Source: an uncultured Holophagaceae bacterium (GTDB lineage Bacteria > Acidobacteriota > Holophagae > Holophagales > Holophagaceae). Taken from it: a stretch of 14,782 bases of DNA. The position numbers were made by a program, and so were the translations under genes. Below, in pieces: positions 6,214-12,250 of the stretch. Location of the stretch: the NCBI GenBank assembly GCA_903927605.1, contig CAIYNT010000176.1:1-14782 (forward strand). The letters are read 5' to 3'. The number at the start of each line of letters is the position of its first letter. Within the stretch, counting starts at the first letter, position 1. The notes beneath the pieces are model-generated. The model had not been told where the DNA came from. It made no database searches and saw only the letters and a program-made list of their open reading frames with translations.

Positions 6214-8400
6214 ATGGGAAACGGTCCTGGTAGAACCCGGTCTTCCGTAGCACGAGTCCTGGGAGCCGTCGCCTTCACCCTGCTGATGGCGGCCTGCAAC
6301 GGCGGTGGCGGGAGCTCCAGCCCCGCCCCGGTTCAGACCGGCCCAGCCATCACGACCCAGCCCCAGAGCCAGACGGTTCAGACGAGGCCCACCAACGCAC
6401 TTCATCAGCAGAGCCAGGCCATTGCCGCCACTCACCCCCGTTCCGATTTCTACGGCAACGGGACCAGTGACCTGCTGTGGCGGAACAGCACCACGGGCCA
6501 GGTGTTCATGATGCCCATGAGCGGGGGCGTGGTGCAGCCAGGGTCGATCTTCTGGACCGAGCCGAACCAGGCCTGGCAGATCGTGGGCACGGGCGATTTC
6601 GACGGGGACGGCAAGGCCGACATCCTCTGGTGGAACAACAGCACGGGCCAGGTCTACCTGATGCTGATGAACGGCAGCACCATCAAGTCCTCGGGGCTGA
6701 TCTACACCGAACCCAATACAAACTGGCAGATCGTTGGTGTGGCCGATTTCACTGGGGATGGGAAGGCGGACATCCTTTGGCGGAATGTCTCCACGGGTCA
6801 GGTCTACCTGATGCCCATGAACGGGCTGGTGCCCCAGACAGGCGCCGTGATCTGGACCGAGCCGAACATGGACTGGAAGATCGTCGCGACGGATCGGTTC
6901 ATGGGGACGGCCACGGCCGACATCCTGTGGTGGAACAGCAGCACGGGGCAGGTGTTCCTGATGCAGCCGAACGGGATCAACCAGGCCTCCGGGTCGATCG
7001 TCTACACCGAGCCCAATACGAACTGGCAGATCGTGGGCAGCGGTGATTTCAATGGTGATGGAACCGCGGACGTGCTCTGGCGGAACAGTACGACCGGCCA
7101 GGTGTATGAAATGCCCATGTCCGGCGGCGTGCCCCAGACCGGGGGCATGATCTGGACTGAGGCGAACCTGGCTTGGCAGATCATGGCGATCGGGGACTTC
7201 AACGGCGACGGGAAGGACGACATCGTCTGGCGGAACAGCAGCACGGGGCAGGTCTTCCAGATAGTGATGAACGGGCTGACGGTCCAGTCCTCCGGAGTCA
7301 TCTACACCGAACCCAATACCGTCTGGACCCTCCAGGGGAGTGGAACCCACCCGGTCAACCGGACTTATGCCTATGTGGTGAACCAGTACGACTATACCGT
7401 TTCCCAGCTGACCATGGGCCCAACGGGTGCACTCACGGCTCTGACGCCGGCCTCGGTCCCCTGTGAACTCTCACCCAACAGCCTAGCGGTGGACCCCTCC
7501 GGAAAACACGTCTATGTGGTCAACTTGAGAGGCGCCACGAGTACCTCCTACGGCAGCATCTCCCAGTACACCATCGGCACGGACGGAACCCTCGCGCCCA
7601 TGACGCCGGCCGCCATTGCGGAGGGGGGCCTGTTCACCGACATTGCTGTGCATCCCTCGGGCAAGTGGGCCTATGCGCCAACCTCGAACAATTCGAAGTC
7701 CGTCATGGTCCAGTTCACCATCGGCGCGACCGGGGCGCTCACGTCCACCTCCACGACCCCGGGCGGGATCTTCCCCCAGTTCATTGCGATCCATCCCTCG
7801 GGGAACTTCCTCTATGTGTCCGATGGGGAGGGTTTCGTCGACCAGTACTCCATCAACCCGACCACCGGGGCCCTCTCGGCGATGACACCAGCCACGGTCC
7901 CCGCCTTCAATACGGCCGGCCACACCACCTTTGCGATCACAGTCCACCCCTCGGGCAAGTACGCCTATGTCACCGACTACTACGGGGGCATCCTCGAGTA
8001 CACCATCGACGGCACCACCGGCGCCTTGTCCCAGCTGGCCCAGACCACGGTGGACGGCACCTATAAGAGTGCGGCCTGGATCACGGTCGACCCCTCTGGC
8101 AAGTACGCCTATGTGGCGAACGCATACACGACTACGGCTGCCATCTCCCAGTTCACCGTCGGCGCGGACGGGACCCTTACGGCCATGACGCCCGCCTCCG
8201 TGGGGGCGACGAGCCCGGGCACCAATGTCCAGGTAGATGCCTCGGGGAAGTACCTCTACATGACGAGCGGGAATGGAGCTGGTGCCACCAACATCGTCAC
8301 GCAATACCTCATCGGTGCTAGCGGGGCCCTCACGCCCATGAATCCTGCCACGGTTTACGTTGGATACGGACCCAACGCCATCGTGCTCGTGCAGCATTAG
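6214..8400 (+). CDS. Lipoprotein with six 50-residue VCBS/FG-GAP-like repeats and a YVTN seven-bladed propeller
   Basis: A 728-residue exported lipoprotein. The signal peptide has basic residues R7/R10/R14, a hydrophobic stretch to 27 and lipobox LMAAC with lipidated Cys28. The +2 residue is Asn, not Asp, so sorting to the outer membrane is plausible. A Gly/Ser/Pro/Gln-rich linker runs to about 75. Residues 78-377 are six repeats of exactly 50 residues with core text such as DILWWNSSTGQV and loops of the D-x-D-x-D type (best in repeat 2: D128, D130, D132), suggesting calcium-binding propeller repeats. Residues about 385-728 hold YVTN/lactonase-like repeats marked by DPSGK/HPSGK followed by YAYV; roughly seven blades with a closing strand at the C-terminus. 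No enzymatic residues are recognisable, so a binding or surface role is more likely than lactonase activity. It is divergent from the sigma-kinase pair and convergent to the second kinase gene. Confidence 0.9.
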   Translation: MGNGPGRTRSSVARVLGAVAFTLLMAACNGGGGSSSPAPVQTGPAITTQPQSQTVQTRPTNALHQQSQAIAATHPRSDFYGNGTSDLLWRNSTTGQVFMMPMSGGVVQPGSIFWTEPNQAWQIVGTGDFDGDGKADILWWNNSTGQVYLMLMNGSTIKSSGLIYTEPNTNWQIVGVADFTGDGKADILWRNVSTGQVYLMPMNGLVPQTGAVIWTEPNMDWKIVATDRFMGTATADILWWNSSTGQVFLMQPNGINQASGSIVYTEPNTNWQIVGSGDFNGDGTADVLWRNSTTGQVYEMPMSGGVPQTGGMIWTEANLAWQIMAIGDFNGDGKDDIVWRNSSTGQVFQIVMNGLTVQSSGVIYTEPNTVWTLQGSGTHPVNRTYAYVVNQYDYTVSQLTMGPTGALTALTPASVPCELSPNSLAVDPSGKHVYVVNLRGATSTSYGSISQYTIGTDGTLAPMTPAAIAEGGLFTDIAVHPSGKWAYAPTSNNSKSVMVQFTIGATGALTSTSTTPGGIFPQFIAIHPSGNFLYVSDGEGFVDQYSINPTTGALSAMTPATVPAFNTAGHTTFAITVHPSGKYAYVTDYYGGILEYTIDGTTGALSQLAQTTVDGTYKSAAWITVDPSGKYAYVANAYTTTAAISQFTVGADGTLTAMTPASVGATSPGTNVQVDASGKYLYMTSGNGAGATNIVTQYLIGASGALTPMNPATVYVGYGPNAIVLVQH
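6445..7344 (+). repeat. Six in-frame 150-bp repeats in lipoprotein gene 1
   Basis: Six units of exactly 150 bp (50 residues) begin at residues 78, 128, 178, 228, 278 and 328. Odd units end in the IWTEPN type and even units in the YTEPNTNW type, so the array reads as three 300-bp A-B dimers. Unit 4 has lost the acidic loop (RFMGTATAD in place of DFxGDGxAD). Confidence 0.9.
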
Positions 8401-8446
8401 CGGCTGACCGGGTCTTCACTCGAAGCTGGTTACCAAGGTACGAGGC

Positions 8447-8479
8447 AGCGCGGGCAGGCCTGACGGGCCTGCCCGCGCT
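8447..8479 (+). terminator. Hairpin downstream of lipoprotein gene 1
   Basis: A perfect 14-bp GC-rich stem (8447-8460 with 8466-8479) with a 5-base loop lies 47 bases after the stop at 8400. The following bases (CTTGCCGTT) make only a weak T-tract, so it is a terminator-like hairpin of moderate certainty. The rest of 8401-8634, a convergent gap of 234 bp, shows no gene or further clear structure. Confidence 0.65.
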
Positions 8480-8634
8480 CTTGCCGTTGACATCAGCGGG
8501 CGATGACGGCCTCGACCAGATGGCCAATTGGTGCTCCAGCCCCCGCCGAGGGCCCAGGGCATCCGTCCGGAAGTTACGGCCGAGCCCATAGCGCTCACAT
8601 TGCTTGGTCGTCTCTGATCAGGGTGAGAAGCTGG

Positions 8635-11382
8635 TCAGGACACTTCGAGTTCCAGCAGCCGCCGCAGGCGTGATTTGACGGCCCCGGAGCGGAGGGCCGG
8701 CAGCAGCGACAATCCTTCCCTGGCCGTGGCCTGGGCCTTCTCCAGCTGGTCCGCCGCACGATAGGCCTGGGCCAGCGTGAGGAGGAAGGTGGGCTTCCGG
8801 CGATGGGTCTGGGCGACCAGGCGCTCCGCAAACTGTAATGCCTGTTTCGGGTCACGGAGGTGGGCTGGGCGCACGGTGAGCAGGGCGGCTGTGGCATTGT
8901 CCAGGTCCGGAATCGAGGCATCGTCCGCCAAGGCACTCCTGCAAAGGGACGCAAGGTTCTTTGCGGCCATGTCGGCGCCGTCACCTCCGGGGGCCAGGGC
9001 CTGCTTCAGGCGGCCGGCGACCACCTTCTTGTGGGCCAGCTCCGCGACCCAGCCCTGGTTCTCCGGGTGAACGGCCACTAGGCGCTCCAGAATCACAATG
9101 GAGCGCCCGGTCAACGCCATGGCCCTGGCTTCGTGCTCCGGCAGATCCTTGTGGGACCCATTCAAGGCGGGGTCCATCATGTCGAGGTAGGTCAGCGCCT
9201 CATCGAACAGTTCCACTACGAGGTCGTACTGGGCCCGCACGTCCTTGGCGTCGGCCGCCGCGTAGAACTCATAGATGTCAGTGGCCTTCCTGAAGGCCGC
9301 AAGCGCAGCCGGATAGTCCCGGGCCTCGGTGAGGGCCCTACCGAGCTTGCGGTAGGTGGTCGCGACGCCGCGCCGAGTCGCGATACCTTCCTTGTCCACA
9401 GAGGGAAGCGCGTCCCAGGCGGCCAGCGACTGATGGTATTCAGCGATGGCCTGGTGGGGGTCCGTCTCGACCAGGATGTTGCCGATCTTCAGATGATCGA
9501 TGGCCAGGGCCCGCTTTGAGCGCGTGTAACCGGGATCGACTGTGAGCGCCCGCTGGGAGAGTTCGAGGCCCTTGCGGTACATCTGGAGGGCCCCTTCGGG
9601 ATCCCCCAGGCTGGCGACCCCGCTTTGTCCTAGCTGGTCACCCAGGCAGCCATAGGTGGAGGAAACTTCCGCGATCTGGGCTGCCGTCGGGTTCGTGTGC
9701 ACGAGCAGGGAGTTGAAGGTGTCGACGGCCTCACGCATGGATGCCAGGGACTCCTGAGTGTGGCCCAATCCGAAGAGGATCTCGCTTCGGGACCGGTCCG
9801 CCAGGGCCAGGGGTCCTAGCAGGGACGGGTTGCCAGGGGTGTCCGCATCGAGCTTCCTGGCGATGAGGAGGGCCTTGTCGAGGCTGACCATGGCCCCGGC
9901 AGGATCCCCGATGTTCTGGTCGTAGGGGTTGCCCTGCAGGTTGCCCAGCCGCGTATAGGCATCGACCAGGTCCAGCCGGGTCAGCCGGTCACTGGAGGCA
10001 TCCCTGGCCATGCGGTCCAGGTGCTCCAGCACCCGTTCCACCAGGAGTCGTCGCACCGGGGTCGAACCCGGCAGCTGCTTGACCGCCTCGTCGATCTCGG
10101 ACAGCAGGCTGTTGCTCAGCTTCCGCAGGTCGTCTGAGCGGGCCTCGGCGCGCCGGTACTGCCAGAGCGCACCAGCCAGGCCCACCACCAGGCTGGTGAG
10201 CACCAGGGTTGTGGCGCCGAAGGACAGCCGGTGGCGACGGATGTACTTCGCCGCTCGGTAGCGGAAGGTCCCCCGCTGCGCCTGAACGGGGCGCCCGTCC
10301 AGGAAGGCCTGGATATCGGTGGCGAGTTCATCGGTGGACCGGTAGCGCTCCTGGGGTTCCTTGCGCATGGCCTTGAGGACGATGGCATCCAGGTCCGGAT
10401 CGAGCCGCTCAGGGGAGATCGAGGCACTGCTGGGCCTTGGCGGCATCTCGGTGCAGACCACTCGCAACATCTCAGCCGTGGTGCCTTCTTTTAGCTGGTA
10501 GGGGGGAACCCCGGCCAGCAGCAGGTAGAGCAGCACACCGAGCGAGTAGGTATCCGAGGCTGTCGTGACGGTCTCCCCCAGCACCTGCTCGGGGCTCGCA
10601 TAGCTCGGCGTGAAGGACAGCAGGCCAAGCCGGGTGAATTCAGTGGCGGTGTTGGCGGCGGGCACGGGGGCCAGCAACTTGGCCGTGCCGAAGTCCAGCA
10701 ACTTCGGCGTACCATCGTTCAGGACCAGGATGTTGTCCGACTTAAGATCCCGATGGACGACGAGGTTCTGATGGGCGAAATGGACGGCCGCACAGACCTT
10801 CGTGAAGAGCAGCAGGCGATCCCGGACCGGCAGTCGATTGACCCGGCAGAAACGCTCGATGGGTATGCCATCGACGTATTCCATCACAAGGTACGGCCCA
10901 CCATCTTCAGAGACGCCACCGTCCAGGAGGCGGGCGATGTAGGGATGAACGAGCTGGGCCAGGATCTGGCGTTCCTGGCGGAAGCGTTCGCGGAACAGTT
11001 CCGTCGTGAGGGGCAGATCAATCACCTTGATCGCCACCTGCTGGCGGAACTGCCCGTCGATCCGGTGGGCCAGGTAGACAGCCCCCATGCCGCCGCGTCC
11101 CAACAACCGGTCCAGCTGGTAGGGGCCGAGCCATCGGCCCTGGCAGGTCGATGGCTCGGTTGGCACCTCAGCTGTCAGCTGAATGGTCAAGGCCTGTTCA
11201 GCCCGGTGAGCCTCCAGCAGCGACCTCGCCTCGGCCATGAGGGCAGCATCGCCCTCGCACTGGTGTTCCAGAATCGAAGCCCGGGCTTCTTCCGGTGCCG
11301 CGAGAACCTCGTAGTAGACCGTTTCCAATCGGTGCAGGGAACCTGAAGAGCTGCTCTCTGATGATTCGTGCTCGGAAGACAC
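8635..11382 (-). CDS. Membrane Ser/Thr protein kinase (PknB-like) with TPR-like C-terminal half, cassette 2
   Basis: Paralogue of the first kinase, 915 residues with the same plan. It has a helical N-terminal region (EVLAAPEEARASILEH) and a kinase domain at about 87-364 with GRGGMG (95-100), Lys119 in VAIK, Glu137, HRDLKSDN (210-217), DFG (230-232) and SPEQ. A single hydrophobic span lies at about 386-408, followed by a helical, TPR-like C-terminal half of about 500 residues that is predicted to face outward. The loop motif reads KSDN where the first kinase and most relatives have KPDN; Asp212 and Asn217 are intact, so activity is expected. I place the start at GTG 11382, which has a GGGGG Shine-Dalgarno stretch and aligns with the start of the first kinase. 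An in-frame GTG at 11412 is less likely. It follows the sigma gene by 63 bp, exactly as in cassette 1. Confidence 0.92.
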   Translation of the reverse strand: MSSEHESSESSSSGSLHRLETVYYEVLAAPEEARASILEHQCEGDAALMAEARSLLEAHRAEQALTIQLTAEVPTEPSTCQGRWLGPYQLDRLLGRGGMGAVYLAHRIDGQFRQQVAIKVIDLPLTTELFRERFRQERQILAQLVHPYIARLLDGGVSEDGGPYLVMEYVDGIPIERFCRVNRLPVRDRLLLFTKVCAAVHFAHQNLVVHRDLKSDNILVLNDGTPKLLDFGTAKLLAPVPAANTATEFTRLGLLSFTPSYASPEQVLGETVTTASDTYSLGVLLYLLLAGVPPYQLKEGTTAEMLRVVCTEMPPRPSSASISPERLDPDLDAIVLKAMRKEPQERYRSTDELATDIQAFLDGRPVQAQRGTFRYRAAKYIRRHRLSFGATTLVLTSLVVGLAGALWQYRRAEARSDDLRKLSNSLLSEIDEAVKQLPGSTPVRRLLVERVLEHLDRMARDASSDRLTRLDLVDAYTRLGNLQGNPYDQNIGDPAGAMVSLDKALLIARKLDADTPGNPSLLGPLALADRSRSEILFGLGHTQESLASMREAVDTFNSLLVHTNPTAAQIAEVSSTYGCLGDQLGQSGVASLGDPEGALQMYRKGLELSQRALTVDPGYTRSKRALAIDHLKIGNILVETDPHQAIAEYHQSLAAWDALPSVDKEGIATRRGVATTYRKLGRALTEARDYPAALAAFRKATDIYEFYAAADAKDVRAQYDLVVELFDEALTYLDMMDPALNGSHKDLPEHEARAMALTGRSIVILERLVAVHPENQGWVAELAHKKVVAGRLKQALAPGGDGADMAAKNLASLCRSALADDASIPDLDNATAALLTVRPAHLRDPKQALQFAERLVAQTHRRKPTFLLTLAQAYRAADQLEKAQATAREGLSLLPALRSGAVKSRLRRLLELEVS

Positions 11383-11445
11383 GGTGATCCCCCAGTGGAT
11401 TCGATGACGCACTACCAGGATTGCGCAAAGCAGGAGCGGAGCGCC

Positions 11446-12036
11446 TCAGGCCTCTGAGGGATTCTGGCGCATAACCGGATTCATCTTCCGGTACAGCCAA
11501 GCTCTGGCGAAGCTCAGGTGGCGATCCACCGTGGCTTTGGAGAGGTTCATCAGATCGGCCGTCTCCTCCGCAGAGTGGCCAAGGAAGTAGCGCAATTCGA
11601 TGAGCTGGACTTTTTCTGGATCGACCTGGGCCAGAGCCTCCAGCGCGAAGTCCAGCTCGATCAATTCCGGGCTGCCGATGCCCACCCAGGCCAGGTCATC
11701 GCTGAGGGGAATATGCTCTGCCGTTCCTCCGCGCCGCTGTGCCTGCTGGCTGCGGGCATGATCGATGAGGATCAACCGCATCACCTTGGCGCAGAAGGTG
11801 TAGAAGTGGACGCGGTCGTCCCAGTCGGCCCTCTTCTGGTTCCGCAGGCGCAGGTACAGTTCATGCACCAGGGAGGTCGCCTGCATCACCCCGGGATCCC
11901 TCTCCCGGCGGATATAGGCCGCGGCGACCTCCCGCAGATGCGGGTAGACCAGCGGCACAAGCTGCTCGAACGCCTCCGGCTCACCGCCCTTCCACTTGGC
12001 CAAGAGCTGGGTGATCTCGCCTTGTTGCGTTTCCAT
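11446..12036 (-). CDS. ECF-like sigma-70 factor (TIGR02999 / ECF_sigma_70 type), cassette 2
   Basis: Paralogue of the first sigma factor, also 196 residues when started at ATG 12036, and alignable to it over the whole length without a gap. Region 2 includes EAFEQLVPLVYPHLREVA and SLVHELYLRLRNQ; region 4 includes AEETADLMNLSKATVDRH (about 156-173). The region 2.2 acidic motif is again replaced by QATS (52-55). Differences from the first copy cluster in the linker (about 96-120) and at the ends; the recognition helix is identical, which implies similar -35 recognition. Start choice: an ATG at 12048 would add four residues (MVFP), and a frame open to 12189 adds sequence without family support. 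None of these starts has a clear Shine-Dalgarno site. No anti-sigma gene is adjacent. Confidence 0.9.
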   Translation of the reverse strand: METQQGEITQLLAKWKGGEPEAFEQLVPLVYPHLREVAAAYIRRERDPGVMQATSLVHELYLRLRNQKRADWDDRVHFYTFCAKVMRLILIDHARSQQAQRRGGTAEHIPLSDDLAWVGIGSPELIELDFALEALAQVDPEKVQLIELRYFLGHSAEETADLMNLSKATVDRHLSFARAWLYRKMNPVMRQNPSEA

Positions 12037-12161
12037 GGGAAACACCATGAGGGCTGGGAGGTTTGAGTTGGTGATGGGGGAGGGGCGACCTTGGCCGTGA
12101 TCCCGTGGGATCTGGTGGGGCGGGTCCAAATTCCAAAAATTAGCGAGGCATCTCCTTTCAA

Positions 12162-12250
12162 GTTTGCGCTGACTGGGTTGAAGCCGCACGAAAAATCGTC
12201 TTTTCCGATGGTTCTGCGGAAAATTTCCAACCCTTCACCCTGGAGGCAAT
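12162..12250 (+). promoter_or_regulatory. Conserved upstream region and ribosome-binding site of lipoprotein gene 2
   Basis: Counterpart of the 89-base region before lipoprotein gene 1, with the same blocks at the same spacing from the ATG. Here the third block is a perfect 11-base palindrome, GGAAAATTTCC (12218-12228), a possible operator; the first copy keeps only part of it. CCCTGGAGGCAAT carries the GGAGG ribosome-binding site. The divergent gap to the sigma gene is 214 bp, against 198 bp in the first copy. Confidence 0.5.

Noticed and set aside
6190..8397. Long minus-strand open frames opposite lipoprotein gene 1 (386 and 304 codons), with repetitive Asp/His-rich text
   Set aside because: They mirror the 150-bp repeats and the GC-rich codons of the real plus-strand gene, which has a signal peptide, a ribosome-binding site and recognisable domains.
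7366..8397. Functional 6-phosphogluconolactonase
   Set aside because: YVTN/lactonase-like propeller repeats are shared by many non-enzymatic surface proteins, and the protein is a lipoprotein with an added repeat domain; no active-site residues could be assigned.
12037..12189. Longer N-terminus for sigma factor 2
   Set aside because: The extra residues have no match in the paralogue and would cover the divergent control region; starting at 12036 gives exactly the paralogue's length.
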